This document shows, in pieces, positions 1-8,838 of a stretch of DNA of 64,000 nucleotides (position 1 is its first letter; the number at the start of each line of letters is the position of its first letter). Position numbers and translations under genes: made by a program. The stretch spans positions 620,001 through 684,000 of the forward strand of contig AP024596.1 in the NCBI GenBank assembly GCA_019704295.1. Reading direction: 5' to 3'. This stretch comes from Sulfolobales archaeon HS-7. Its GTDB lineage: Archaea; Thermoproteota; Thermoprotei_A; Sulfolobales; Sulfolobaceae. A model generated the notes under the pieces. It worked only from the letters and a program-made list of their open reading frames with translations. It ran no database searches and had not been told where the DNA came from.

Positions 1-2232
1 GTGTCTAAATCTCCTCCTTAACATTTCAGTCCTAAGTATAACGTTGGCTAAAACTTCCTCCGCATCACTCGTAACTGACCACGTTATAATATCATTGATA
101 TTAACGTTAATCCTACCAGGAAGGGTTAATACAAATCCATTATCGTTAACTCCTATCCTTACGTCTACGCCATACTCGTTACTTATCGCATATGCAAAGA
201 TTTTTGAAATGGCTTCAACAGTTCTTCTACCGAAAAGCATGTGAAATATGAGGTTTCTATTTCCTTCACTATCATCGTAAATCTCTACCACTATTGTTTT
301 TTCTGAAGGGACTATACCATTAGTAAACAAGAATTGTTCTCCCACATATTCAAAAATAGCCCTTGCTGAATTCATCGTCAGTTGATAATTATCGACAATG
401 TAGTTTATGATCTCCTTAGGATTTACTCCCTTCTTGATCATATCTCCTATTTCGCCCCGAAATTTACCTATTTCTAATGCCGAATCGTAAGCTAAAGGTA
501 ACATTTCGGAGATCCAGCTGGGAACCGTGGGCCTTTTTCCCATTGCGTCTCTTATTATAATTGAACTTCCCTTACTAGTTAGGAATTGATACGTTTTACC
601 CCCGAGCACAAAAATATCTCCCGGTACTAAATTTTCGACGAATTCCTCCTCTAGCGTTCCTATGACTTTTCCTTTCTCATCTCTAGCCAAAATCTTAGTT
701 TCGTCAGGGATAGTTCCACTATTCATGAAAAACATCATTCTAAGTCCTCTCTTGTTTTTTAAGATACCCGCGTCCTCTCTGAGTTTCGAATATACATTCC
801 TATCCTCTAAGGAATAGTCTCCTAAAAGGTAACTTATTACACTATCAAAATCCTTCCGCGGCAGTTCGGAAAATGTGTAGCTTTTCTTTAACACCTGAAA
901 CAACTCGTCCTTATTAGGAGTTGACGCAAGAGTAGCAACTATAATAAGTTGAGTTAGGACGTCCAAGGGATTTCTAGGTATATGGATACTATCTATCTTT
1001 CTTTCTAAAGCCAGTTTTGCGAGAACGGAGCACTCTACTAAATCATCCCTATCAACAACTATTATCTTTCCCTTACTAGTCGTCCTTATATGATGACCAG
1101 ATCTGCCTATTCTTTGAAGAAGACGGCTTACGCTTTTAGGACTACTTAACAGAATCACTATATCGATATAGCCTATATCTATCCCCAATTCTAGACTTGT
1201 AGACGAAACAACTACTTTTAATTGTCCATTCTTTAATTTCTCCTCAACGTCAAGTCTTACATCCCTGCCTAGACTACTGTGATGGGCTCCAACTAAATCA
1301 GAATCGAAAAGTTTCTCCTCTGAAACGATATTTCTCAACTTATACGATACTCGTTCAGCTGCACTTCTAGTGTTTGTAAAGACTAGGGTAGTTCTATGCT
1401 TTTTCACCTCCTCTATAAGCGTACTATATATTCCCTCACTAACTTCCTGATCGTCGGCGTGAATTAAATCCTTAACAGGGGACATTACCTTAATGTCTAT
1501 GGGTTTTGCGAACCTAGCATCGGCAATTAGACAATCCCTATCAATCCCTACTAAAAACTCGGCGACTTTTTCTAAGGGGGAAACAGTAGCGCTCAATCCT
1601 ATTCTTGCAAAGGGGCTTTTTGAGAGATAATGTGAGAATATTTCAATCCCCCCCATGAGGTAACTTCCCCTCTTACTACTCGCTAGTTCATGGATCTCGT
1701 CTATCACAAACCAATTAACGTTAGTTAGTTTTTCCTTAAACTTTAATGAAGCAAGGGATATTACAAACGACTCGGGTGTTGTTATTAGGATATGCGGGGG
1801 ATTTCTTAACATCTTTTGCTTCTGATAAGAGGGAGTATCGCTTGTTCTTACTCCTATTCTTATTTCTTGAAGTTTTATTGAATTAGCTTCTGCAATCTGA
1901 TATATTTCATTAAGGGGCTGTAACAGGTTTCTATTCATATCGTTATTTAAAGCCCTTAGCGGAGATATGTAAACTGCGTAAATTTTATCTTCTAGTCTTC
2001 CCTCTTGCGCTAGAGTTATCAATTCATCAATTATTCCTAAAAATGCGGAAAGAGTTTTCCCAGTTCCAGTAGGACTTGATATAAGAATATTCTGCCTCCC
2101 CTTAATCGGTAATATGCTCATTTTTTGCGGCATAGTAAAGTCGGTGTACCTTTCCTTGAACCACCTTGAGATAATGGGATTTAGCTCTTTGTAAATCGAA
2201 GAACTACGTACGGGTTCAGCGAATTCAATCAT
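1..2232 (-). CDS. Lhr-type superfamily 2 DNA/RNA helicase (3' end outside window)
   Basis: ATP-dependent helicase of the Lhr-core family, archaeal repair/recombination helicases. The frame is open from the ATG at 2232 to the window edge (744 codons), so only the C-terminus is missing. Visible: Walker A SSPTGTGKT (residues 52-60), a DEIH box near residue 177, motif Ia-like ISPLRALNNDM, and at the edge TEMLRRRFRH, typical of the Lhr core that follows the helicase lobes. Lhr-core proteins are usually about 870-950 residues, so perhaps 130-200 residues lie outside. A TATA-like CCTTTTTAG at 2254-2263 sits about 25-30 nt upstream of the ATG, suggesting a leaderless mRNA. The gene is divergent from the regulator at 2367. 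Which Lhr subfamily it belongs to cannot be decided here. Confidence 0.9.
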   Translation of the reverse strand, partial: MIEFAEPVRSSSIYKELNPIISRWFKERYTDFTMPQKMSILPIKGRQNILISSPTGTGKTLSAFLGIIDELITLAQEGRLEDKIYAVYISPLRALNNDMNRNLLQPLNEIYQIAEANSIKLQEIRIGVRTSDTPSYQKQKMLRNPPHILITTPESFVISLASLKFKEKLTNVNWFVIDEIHELASSKRGSYLMGGIEIFSHYLSKSPFARIGLSATVSPLEKVAEFLVGIDRDCLIADARFAKPIDIKVMSPVKDLIHADDQEVSEGIYSTLIEEVKKHRTTLVFTNTRSAAERVSYKLRNIVSEEKLFDSDLVGAHHSSLGRDVRLDVEEKLKNGQLKVVVSSTSLELGIDIGYIDIVILLSSPKSVSRLLQRIGRSGHHIRTTSKGKIIVVDRDDLVECSVLAKLALERKIDSIHIPRNPLDVLTQLIIVATLASTPNKDELFQVLKKSYTFSELPRKDFDSVISYLLGDYSLEDRNVYSKLREDAGILKNKRGLRMMFFMNSGTIPDETKILARDEKGKVIGTLEEEFVENLVPGDIFVLGGKTYQFLTSKGSSIIIRDAMGKRPTVPSWISEMLPLAYDSALEIGKFRGEIGDMIKKGVNPKEIINYIVDNYQLTMNSARAIFEYVGEQFLFTNGIVPSEKTIVVEIYDDSEGNRNLIFHMLFGRRTVEAISKIFAYAISNEYGVDVRIGVNDNGFVLTLPGRINVNINDIITWSVTSDAEEVLANVILRTEMLRRRFRH

Positions 2233-2332
2233 TATGAATCAGTTTTTCCCCAGGCTAAAAAGGCTTGACATGAAAACTTCTTAAACCTTTGCGTACGACT
2301 TCAATTAAGTTATACTACTACTTTTTAGAAAG

Positions 2333-2343
2333 ATTTTTATTTA
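2333..2343 (+). promoter_or_regulatory. TATA-like box of the winged-helix regulator
   Basis: TTTTTATTTAG preceded by purines (GAAAGA, BRE-like) 24-34 nt before the ATG at 2367. It decides between the two candidate starts. Confidence 0.45.
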
Positions 2344-2366
2344 GTTTTTGGTTAAATCATTATATT

Positions 2367-2750
2367 ATGGAAACAATGAAATTTGAGAAATCAAAGGTAA
2401 GACTCCCCTCAGGAAAAGAGGTAAGCGTTTCGGAAGCACTAAAATTTTGCTACGATTTATCTGATACGGATATACAAGTGCTCCAAGTCTTATCTAAGAC
2501 AGAATATAAAAGCGAGGATGAGATCTCCAATTCACTAAAACTAAGCAAGGCCTCCGTAAATAGAAGCCTAAATAAACTGTTATCTACAGGGTTTTGTGAC
2601 AGGATGAAAGATCAAAACTCAAAGGGAGGGAGACCTAGATACTTATATAAGGCGCTTAGCACTGAAATGTTCATAGAGAAGATAACACGTGACCTTAATT
2701 CCTGTGCAGATATATTTTCTCATGCCCTACCTCAACTTATCGGCAGTTAG
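2367..2750 (+). CDS. Winged-helix transcriptional regulator (MarR/TrmB-like)
   Basis: A DNA-binding regulator of about 127 residues. The segment [20 protein letters not shown] followed by a helix-turn-helix ([20 protein letters not shown]) and the wing GGRPRYLYK is a winged-helix fold as in MarR/TrmB-type archaeal regulators. An upstream in-frame ATG exists at 2289, but I prefer 2367: a TATA-like TTTTTATTTAG at 2333-2343 lies 24-34 nt before it, which fits a leaderless transcript, and the residues before it are not protein-like. The C-terminal tail has a lone Cys in NSCADIF. It ends 14 nt inside the convergent YHS-like gene, so the two may be related in function, but the effector is unknown. 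Confidence 0.75.
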   Translation: METMKFEKSKVRLPSGKEVSVSEALKFCYDLSDTDIQVLQVLSKTEYKSEDEISNSLKLSKASVNRSLNKLLSTGFCDRMKDQNSKGGRPRYLYKALSTEMFIEKITRDLNSCADIFSHALPQLIGS

Positions 2751-2892
2751 TGACGAACCTAGTGGGTTCTTGCCTAAAGGCTAGTAGACATAATTCTGTG
2801 TCAAAATAGTATATCATATCATTACGCGGTTCTCTATACGGCGTACATTCGGCTTCGAATAGCCTATTACATACAGGACATACTACTTTCAT
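2737..2892 (-). CDS. Very small YHS/TRASH-like metal-binding protein
   Basis: A 51-residue protein too short for usual ORF cut-offs. It starts [16 protein letters not shown] and continues [20 protein letters not shown], matching the YHS/TRASH plan CPVCG ... YYFCS..C...F...P; compare the copper chaperone at 8019-8183 (KDPVCGM ... YYFCSSHC ... F..NP). The second Cys pair is reduced: YYFD replaces YYFC, leaving Cys5, Cys8 and Cys35 with extra Cys16 and Cys50. The family binds Cu, Zn or other soft metals; here the altered ligand set leaves the metal open. It converges on, and overlaps by 14 nt, the winged-helix regulator, so a metal-sensing pair is a reasonable inference but not shown. Confidence 0.7.
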   Translation of the reverse strand: MKVVCPVCNRLFEAECTPYREPRNDMIYYFDTELCLLAFRQEPTRFVTNCR

Positions 2893-2957
2893 ATTCCCAA
2901 ACAAAATATATCTCATTAGTTAAATAATAGATTAACGCTGCTGCTAACGGTTTTTGA

Positions 2958-3616
2958 TAGAGTGTAAAATTTATCTTATTTCATCACAAATTTCATATGA
3001 TGTTGAGACCTAGAGAAGTGTGAAAGTGTCTAGGCACTCCATACTCCGCCTCTAGCACAACTATGGGAAAGGTTAGTCCAGAAACTTACATGTATCAACG
3101 TCGTAGACCTTGACGCTCTTACCCTAGGACAACTTGGACCTCTTTAGACCAAACCATTGTAGGGAATAATTATCCTCACGGCTAGTGCTACATGTTTTCC
3201 TCGAGGAAGTAGCTATACAGTCTTGAGAAAGGAATTGGGTTAAAGATGAGCAGAATAAGGTCGTTCGTATAGAGGAGTATTCAAAGTGTGTTGAAGTACA
3301 AGGCTCCTCTTTACGCTCCTTCAAGAAGAAGGTAAATCCTCGTCCAACCTCTGAGTCCTCCCGCTGTGGACGACTTTCCCCAATTGTCGGCGGGAATTTT
3401 AAGTGTGAGAGTTACAAATTCACTTTAGATAGACAACTAAACTCTTCCATAAACATATAGATCAAGATGTGTGGGTTTCCCCACGTCCCTGAACACCTCG
3501 GACGTGGGTCGGGGGGTTATCCTGCTGAAGGGATGGAGGAACGGGGCAATCCCCCGTAACTTCGGTAAAGTCCAAGGGCAGAGGATTAGATATAAATTCA
3601 TGAAAATTTTATGAAG
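2958..3616 (+). mobile_element. Relic of an IS607-like element (copy 1, internally deleted)
   Basis: Degenerate copy of the same element as 43908-45800. The left part (2958-3050) matches the other copy around TTTTTGATAGAGTGTAAA and the start of the serine recombinase (MLRPREV, then a stop). The right part (about 3220-3616) matches the tnpB 3' end: a decayed zinc ribbon (TSESSRCG ... GGNFKCE), then FTLDRQLN and KMCGFPHV, followed by a strongly conserved 3' tail ending ATGAAGCCAAAACCCC. The middle holds a short reversed IS110 fragment. No open gene survives. Confidence 0.7.
3095..3175 (-). pseudogene. Fragment of IS110-family transposase C-terminus
   Basis: Read on the minus strand it gives QWFGLKRSKLS, a stop, then GKSVKVYDV. 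This aligns with KRSKLIKAKNVKDYDV of the IS110 relic at 17705-18778 and KKSKLPKANNVKDYYV at 37440-37570. It lies inside the IS607-like relic, so it is either a later insertion or shuffled debris. Confidence 0.55.
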
Positions 3617-3636
3617 CCAAAACCCCTAGAAAGTCT

Positions 3637-4182
3637 TCACCACGGCATAGCGACTTTTAATTTTGTAGTGTTGTCACCAACTAATACCTCAATCCTTACT
3701 GTTCCACAATCCTTCCGCAGTGATATATACTGTTCTGTAGCTCTAACTTTAAGTGGAGAGCAACCTTTTATTTCCCTTAGTTTTGAGGTATAAAAAGGAT
3801 TTCTTATTTTCCTAATTGCAGAGTTATACGCTTTATCGAATAATTGATTTAGGTCATTGCTTTGATATTTCCTCTTCATTATGACCTTTATTTCGATAGC
3901 GTCCTCGGAATAAGTGATACTCACATTGTCATTGGTTTTCCTTACAATAGTAGTCGATGCCAACAGTATTACGGGTTGTGAGATTATAATGGGGAGGAAA
4001 AAACTTTTTAAAAAAATATATAGTATAACTCCGCCCATAAGCGAAGGAATTAAAGAAAGTGATATATATATGATAGCTTCCTTTAACTCATAGCTAAAAT
4101 TCCCTATAAGGTAACCAGCTATTGCTGGCCCAAAAAAAGGTACAGTAGATGATGGTATCGCTAGCAATCTTCGATCTAGCAT
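3637..4182 (-). CDS. Conserved-looking membrane protein, function unknown
   Basis: I do not recognise this 181-residue protein. The N-terminal half has three hydrophobic stretches: around residues 13-27, the AIIYISLSLIPSLMGGVILY segment at 36-56, and SFFLPIIISQPVILLAS at 60-77. The C-terminal 100 residues are soluble and charged with a few Cys (GCSPLK, KDCGTV). It looks like a small membrane protein with a cytoplasmic domain. It is divergent from the enoyl-CoA hydratase with 63 bp between the starts and shares an AT-rich promoter core. The 3' end lies 21 bp from the IS607-like relic boundary. Confidence 0.6.
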   Translation of the reverse strand: MLDRRLLAIPSSTVPFFGPAIAGYLIGNFSYELKEAIIYISLSLIPSLMGGVILYIFLKSFFLPIIISQPVILLASTTIVRKTNDNVSITYSEDAIEIKVIMKRKYQSNDLNQLFDKAYNSAIRKIRNPFYTSKLREIKGCSPLKVRATEQYISLRKDCGTVRIEVLVGDNTTKLKVAMPW

Positions 4183-4209
4183 AGTTAGTAATATAGTGGT
4201 AATACAACC

Positions 4210-4222
4210 TTAAAAATATTCA
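4210..4222. promoter_or_regulatory. Shared TATA-like core for divergent genes at 4182 and 4246
   Basis: CTTAAAAATATTC reads as a TATA-like element on both strands (about -30 to both start codons), so one short AT core could position TBP for both transcripts. Confidence 0.4.
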
Positions 4223-4245
4223 TAATAACTTGTTTTCGATCTTTT

Positions 4246-5010
4246 ATGGATACTATATCTGCAAAGGACGAGGGAGAAATATTCTGGGTATATTTAGATC
4301 GAGAGAAAAAGAAGAACGCAATAAACACTCAAATGCTGAGGGAACTTCTGTACCAACTTGACGTTATCGAACAAAACGAAAAAGTAAAAGTCGTAGTTAT
4401 AACTGGTAAAGGAGATGTATTTTGCGCCGGTGCCGATATTAATGAATTTCTTAATTTAAATGTATTAAATGCATATGAATTTTCGAAATTAGGTAAATTG
4501 GTAACAGAAAGAATAGAGAAATCGGCAAAAATATACGTTGCATTAATTAATGGACATGCGTTCGGTGGAGGATTAGAACTAGCTATGGCGTGTGATTTAA
4601 GGATTTCCCAACTAAAATCGGAATTGGGTTTACCCGAGATTAAACTTGGAATATTTCCAGGATTCGGTGGCACGCAAAGGTTAGTGAAATTAGTCGGTAA
4701 GGGAAGGGCATTTGATATTATTCTAACGGGAAGGAGGATTACAGGAGAAGAAGCGAGGAATATAGGACTAGTTAACTACGTGTTTGGAGAAGAGGAATTC
4801 TATGATGAAAGCCTAAAGCTATTAAAAGAGTTAGCGGCTAAACCCATAGCTACGCTATCACTGATTAAAAGAGTAATCAACGACGGTTCGGATCTTCCAC
4901 TTCATTATGGACTATCCGTTGAGAGCTTAGCTTGGGGGATGACTTTTTCCAGGAGCGATATAAATGATGGATTTGAGGAATTTCTTAAAAGGAAGAAATA
5001 TAAATATTGA
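4246..5010 (+). CDS. Enoyl-CoA hydratase/isomerase family; possible 3-hydroxypropionyl-CoA dehydratase
   Basis: A 254-residue crotonase-fold enzyme of usual length. The CoA/oxyanion segment GKGDVFCAGADI and the loop HAFGGGLELAMACD are present, and both catalytic acids of hydratases are kept: Glu near 111 in GGLELAM and Glu near 131 in LGLPEIKLGI, followed by PGFGGTQRL. It therefore should hydrate/dehydrate a 2-enoyl-CoA/3-hydroxyacyl-CoA pair. In Sulfolobales a close-looking paralogue serves the 3-hydroxypropionate/4-hydroxybutyrate cycle, and the N-terminus (ISAKDEGEIFWVYLDR) resembles that enzyme, but beta-oxidation is equally possible. A TATA-like box 24-36 nt upstream supports this ATG. 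The gene stands alone, without CoA-ligase or dehydrogenase neighbours. Confidence 0.85.
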   Translation: MDTISAKDEGEIFWVYLDREKKKNAINTQMLRELLYQLDVIEQNEKVKVVVITGKGDVFCAGADINEFLNLNVLNAYEFSKLGKLVTERIEKSAKIYVALINGHAFGGGLELAMACDLRISQLKSELGLPEIKLGIFPGFGGTQRLVKLVGKGRAFDIILTGRRITGEEARNIGLVNYVFGEEEFYDESLKLLKELAAKPIATLSLIKRVINDGSDLPLHYGLSVESLAWGMTFSRSDINDGFEEFLKRKKYKY

Positions 5011-5682
5011 TATTTGAGAAAATATAATATAGTTTTCTAACTATACAATGATTGGCTAAGATTTGAGATACTTAGAGTTAAAAGGATGTTTACATGATTC
5101 CAAGTTATAGTCCCTTAGAGCGAGATGCTTTCCACTAACACCATTAAGTTCTCAACATGCTAAAGGGGCGTAGCTAGTATTACTGATAGTATTATTCACA
5201 AAACTTAATATTATTTACAAAACTTTGATTTAACGTATCCACAAGAGGCATCCGTTCCCGTAATGGTCCCTTACATCCTGTACAATCCTTATTTTATATA
5301 ACCTCATTTTAAATGAAGATTGTTACCCCCTAAAATATGAAGACTATAACACGTTTACGTAACTTTTAATTACTTTTAATCATTTCTTAATATGATCTTT
5401 ATTAAGGTTACGTTTATATAGTGTTACCTTAATGACGTATATTGGTGAACTCCCTACTGATTACGGGATCTGCTCACGAGGTTTTAAGAGTGATAGATAG
5501 GAAAGTAGGGTATATGTGTTTCTCTCGACTAGCTCCAATGAGTTAAGGGTAACTGTGTATGATCCCTTAAGAGGAGTGCCCGCGGTGAATTAAAAGTAAA
5601 GGATAAGTTACACCACGGATAAACACGAATAAGATGGACCTTCACATATTTGAATTTTTATCTAGTTTAAAAAGTGATTATA
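5011..5682. other. 672-bp gene-free region, probably decayed sequence
   Basis: No convincing gene. AT-rich, with scattered short repeats such as ACTTTTAATTACTTTTAATC near 5361-5380. GAACTCCCTACTGATTACGGGATC at about 5458 resembles the right-end hairpin region of the TnpB-derived repeats found elsewhere, so part of it may be an old insertion scar. Nothing else recognised. Confidence 0.4.
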
Positions 5683-7947
5683 TTATTGAACAAAACTCCA
5701 GAGAGTTACACTTACACTATTCATTGCCATTCCTATTGCCGCATATTGCGGGGGAAGAATTATGCCTAGCGAGTATAACATACCTGCAGCTATGGGTACC
5801 AAAATTGCATTATACGTTAATGCCCATATTATGTTTTCCTTAATCTTCCTTACTGTTTTAGATAATTGTCTCAGAAGAAACTTCAAAGATCCTAAGTTTG
5901 GTATTACCACATCACCTGCGTACTTTGCAATGTCTGTTCCGGTTGAAAGAGCTATACCAACGTCCGCTTCTTTCAGTGATTGGGCATCGTTTATTCCATC
6001 TCCGACAAACGCAACTCCTCCCTCTGATTTAAGCTTTTTAACTAGTTCTACCTTCTCCTCGGGAGATAGACCCTTTCTAAGTTCCACACCAATCTCCTGT
6101 GCAACTCTATCCGCATACAGACTTGAGTCGCCAGTTGCTATAACAATCTTATAACGTTTTTTCAAATCTCCTATTAACTCTCTTGCATCTTCTCTAATTG
6201 GATCGCTTAACCACAGGTCTGCGGAGATCTTCCAGTTAACACAGACTGAAACGTCGCCGCTAGTTTCCCCCTCACAGTTTCTCTTAATTAGTTCGGGCTT
6301 ACCTACGAGAACTTCAAAACCGTCTACTTTTCCATAGACTCCTCCTTCAATTTCCTCAAAATTTTCTACTCTATGTGCTGAAGATGATAATGTGGCTATT
6401 GCCCTCGCTATAGGATGACTACTCATCCTTTCAAGGGATGCCGCAAGTTCAAGTGTACCTGGAACGTATTCCTGAAACTTCCTCACCTCTATTTCTCCTT
6501 TAGTTATAGTCCCAGTCTTATCAAACACAAAGGTTCTAACATTCTTAAGTTTCTCCAGGCTCTCGCCGTTCTTCACTATAATCCCCTTTTTAAGAAGCCT
6601 TCTGATACCAATAATTACTGCCATAGGCGTTGCTAATCCAAAACCACATGGGCACGCCGAGGCCAAAATCGCCACAGCTATTAACACCGAGAATGTCAAA
6701 GTCTGATGCATAATGTAAAACCATACGACGAAGGAAATTAACGATATTAAGATAATTGACGGCACGAATACGAAAGATATCTTGTCTGTCAGATCCTGTA
6801 TGGGCATTCTCACTGTCTCTGCTTCCCTCAAGGCCTCAATTACCTGAGCCATGTAGGTCCTGTCCCCTGCTCTTGTAACATATATCGAAAGAAATCCAGA
6901 AACTAGCGTAGAACCCCCTATAACGGGATCGCCCTTGACCTTCTTTACCGCTGAAGGCTCTCCAGTATAAATTGATTCTACAATGTACCCCTCACCATCA
7001 TCAACGATTCCGTCTGAAGGCACGAGTTCCCCTGACTTAACGATAACTACATCTCCGACCTTTAGCTTCCTTGAGTCTACTATCTCCCCAGTGGATTTTC
7101 TGGCCTTAATAGATTGAAGGGTTATTATATCCCTATTTGACATCTCCTTGATATAAGCCTCTAGCGTTTTCCCTGCAAGGATGAATGTTACTAGAAGGGA
7201 CGCAGAGTCGAAAAAGTACCCTGAATGCAGGATTAGAAAGGATAGTAAGCTGTAAACCCATGCCGTTAGCGAGGAAAGGGAAACTAAGACATCCATATTC
7301 ATTGTCTTATTTCTAATAGCCCTGTACGCCCCTAGGTGAAATCTCATCCCTGAGAAGAATACCACAGGAATGGATAGGAGCAGTTGAAGTATAGGAATTC
7401 CAATTAAGGTAAAGGGAGAGACGAGTGCGCCTACAAGGAGATAAAGTAAGAGTTTCCTTACTTCACTTGACTTAGATAACTTCTCTTCAGCGATATCAAG
7501 TTTATACCCCTTTTTCCTAATTTCCTCTTGAATTCTTTCAGAGGAAGTCGTCATTGGGTTAAACTCCACTATAACGATTCCCGAGCTGGGGTTAATTTTG
7601 GCCGATACTACTCCATCCAATTCCTCAATAAATTGTCTAAGTCTAGTAGATTCCTCTTCACTTACTATAACTTTTCCCGTAAATTTCTGAAGAGCTACAT
7701 CATAACCTGCTTTCCTAATTGCGGAGACTACGTCCTTTAACTTGCCTCCTTCCAATACTACTTTGGCGTTTCCTGATGCTAGATTAACTCTAGTATCCTT
7801 AACACCCTGAATTGCCGAAATAGCCTTAGTTAGAGTAACCTCACATGTAGCACAATGCATACCAAGAATCCTTAATTCTTCCTCCCTCCTTAACCTAAGA
7901 GGATTAGCCAACACGTCATCCGTAGGCTTCTTATCGTGATCACCCAT
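5683..7947 (-). CDS. copA: Copper-exporting P1B-type ATPase
   Basis: A 754-residue Cu(I) pump of the plasma membrane. From the N-terminus: a heavy-metal-associated domain with GMHCATC (Cys32, Cys35), a second ferredoxin-like segment without CxxC (residues about 75-150), membrane helices, the actuator motif YTGEP, the CPC ion-site motif (ACPCGFGLATP, near 431), the phosphorylation motif FDKTGT (near 475), the HP motif (SSHPIARAI) and GDGINDA (near 652). CPC and GMxCxxC together mark the Cu+ subgroup. It lies 71 nt behind the copper chaperone and is divergent from the TRASH regulator, the arrangement known as the cop locus in Sulfolobus. A GAGG Shine-Dalgarno precedes the ATG, suggesting internal initiation on a copM-copA mRNA. 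Confidence 0.95.
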   Translation of the reverse strand: MGDHDKKPTDDVLANPLRLRREEELRILGMHCATCEVTLTKAISAIQGVKDTRVNLASGNAKVVLEGGKLKDVVSAIRKAGYDVALQKFTGKVIVSEEESTRLRQFIEELDGVVSAKINPSSGIVIVEFNPMTTSSERIQEEIRKKGYKLDIAEEKLSKSSEVRKLLLYLLVGALVSPFTLIGIPILQLLLSIPVVFFSGMRFHLGAYRAIRNKTMNMDVLVSLSSLTAWVYSLLSFLILHSGYFFDSASLLVTFILAGKTLEAYIKEMSNRDIITLQSIKARKSTGEIVDSRKLKVGDVVIVKSGELVPSDGIVDDGEGYIVESIYTGEPSAVKKVKGDPVIGGSTLVSGFLSIYVTRAGDRTYMAQVIEALREAETVRMPIQDLTDKISFVFVPSIILISLISFVVWFYIMHQTLTFSVLIAVAILASACPCGFGLATPMAVIIGIRRLLKKGIIVKNGESLEKLKNVRTFVFDKTGTITKGEIEVRKFQEYVPGTLELAASLERMSSHPIARAIATLSSSAHRVENFEEIEGGVYGKVDGFEVLVGKPELIKRNCEGETSGDVSVCVNWKISADLWLSDPIREDARELIGDLKKRYKIVIATGDSSLYADRVAQEIGVELRKGLSPEEKVELVKKLKSEGGVAFVGDGINDAQSLKEADVGIALSTGTDIAKYAGDVVIPNLGSLKFLLRQLSKTVRKIKENIIWALTYNAILVPIAAGMLYSLGIILPPQYAAIGMAMNSVSVTLWSFVQ

Positions 7948-8018
7948 TTCACATTCCTCTGTAGCCCTTTACGTGTTTATAACAAAGAATTAGTCGTTTG
8001 CTCTCAGATATCATTCAA

Positions 8019-8183
8019 CTAGTTGTCGGGCATGCCCTTTGGACCTTCCTTGATATACACCTCTGGATTCTTCTCAAATTCAACCTTGCAATGAGAACTA
8101 CAGAAGTAATATATTTTGCCCTTATACATAGTCTTGTAGTTAGACGTTTCCCCTACTTCCATTCCACATACGGGATCCTTCAT
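8019..8183 (-). CDS. copM: YHS/TRASH copper chaperone
   Basis: A small cytoplasmic metal chaperone with one YHS domain: [10 protein letters not shown], then YYFCSSHC and FEKNPEVY. The Cys of PVCG with the two Cys of FCSSHC form the expected metal site. Known CopM proteins of Sulfolobus hand Cu(I) to the CopA pump, and here copA follows directly. An upstream start at 8210 would overlap the TATA-like AATTTAAGCTT, so I chose the ATG at 8183 (54 residues, leaderless). Confidence 0.85.
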   Translation of the reverse strand: MKDPVCGMEVGETSNYKTMYKGKIYYFCSSHCKVEFEKNPEVYIKEGPKGMPDN

Positions 8184-8209
8184 AAGTGATCGTGTTAAAA
8201 TCTGATTCA

Positions 8210-8222
8210 AAGCTTAAATTCC
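8210..8222 (-). promoter_or_regulatory. TATA-like box of copM-copA
   Basis: On the minus strand AATTTAAGCTT lies 27-39 nt before the copM ATG at 8183. It is what decides the shorter copM start. Confidence 0.45.
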
Positions 8223-8226
8223 CATC

Positions 8227-8234
8227 GTGTACAC
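8227..8234. promoter_or_regulatory. Palindrome GTGTACAC, candidate CopT operator
   Basis: A perfect 8-bp palindrome (context ATCGTGTACACTAT) in the 116-bp gap between divergent copM and copT, just upstream of the copM TATA-like box. Its place fits a binding site for the dimeric Lrp-fold/TRASH regulator. This is position-based inference. Confidence 0.4.
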
Positions 8235-8299
8235 TATCTATTGTTTTCGAAATGCGTGGGTCAAAGTGACATATAGAAGGAGAACCAGGGTGAACAGAG

Positions 8300-8806
8300 T
8301 TGACAAACGTAAATGAACTAAGTGATTTAGAATACAAAGTGATAACTTATTTAAAATCTGATTCCAGAATTAGTTCGAGTAAGCTGGCTAAGGAATTGGG
8401 AGTTAGTAGAGCTACTGTGGCCAAAGTTATCCATTCCCTAAGGAATAAGGGAGTTAAATTCACTGTAGATTTTTACGAAGATGGAAAGCTTACAGTTTTC
8501 GCCATCGCAAACAGCTGTATCAATGAGGGGGAGTGCTATAGGCTTATTGATGGCAGATTTTTGGTAATTACGTCAGGTAACATGAACGAGATCGAAGGAC
8601 TTCTCTCGAAACTAAAAAGTGAGCATTACTTCATAGCTGTCGATAAAACCGGTTCCCCTAGTGTCAAACAGAAGGGGCTAAAGTGTGACTACTGTGGTGG
8701 AGATATAAAAGGAGAGCCCCTCCTAATAAAAAGGGGAAAGAAGAGGTATTATGCATGTTGTAGGACCTGTCAGACTCATCTCGTTAAAAAATTGAACAAG
8801 AGGTAA
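8300..8806 (+). CDS. copT: Copper-responsive regulator with HTH and TRASH domain
   Basis: A 168-residue regulator, also called CopR in the literature. Residues 1-60 form an Lrp/AsnC-like helix-turn-helix (KLAKELGVSRATVAKVIHSL), the middle is a ligand-sensing-like region with two Cys (SCINEGEC), and the C-terminus is a TRASH zinc-ribbon-like metal sensor: CDYCGG ... YYACCRTC. TRASH regulators of this locus control copM and copA in response to Cu. The start is TTG with a GGTGA Shine-Dalgarno six nt upstream (8289-8293); no in-frame ATG is better placed. It is divergent from copM. Confidence 0.9.
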   Translation: MTNVNELSDLEYKVITYLKSDSRISSSKLAKELGVSRATVAKVIHSLRNKGVKFTVDFYEDGKLTVFAIANSCINEGECYRLIDGRFLVITSGNMNEIEGLLSKLKSEHYFIAVDKTGSPSVKQKGLKCDYCGGDIKGEPLLIKRGKKRYYACCRTCQTHLVKKLNKR

Positions 8807-8838
8807 AACTCCCGTTAAGATAAACGTTTTCTAAATAC

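Noticed and set aside
5762..6154. 130-residue ORF opposite copA
   Set aside because: Antisense to conserved P-type ATPase motifs; composition (Ser/Pro/Thr rich) is what reverse reading gives.
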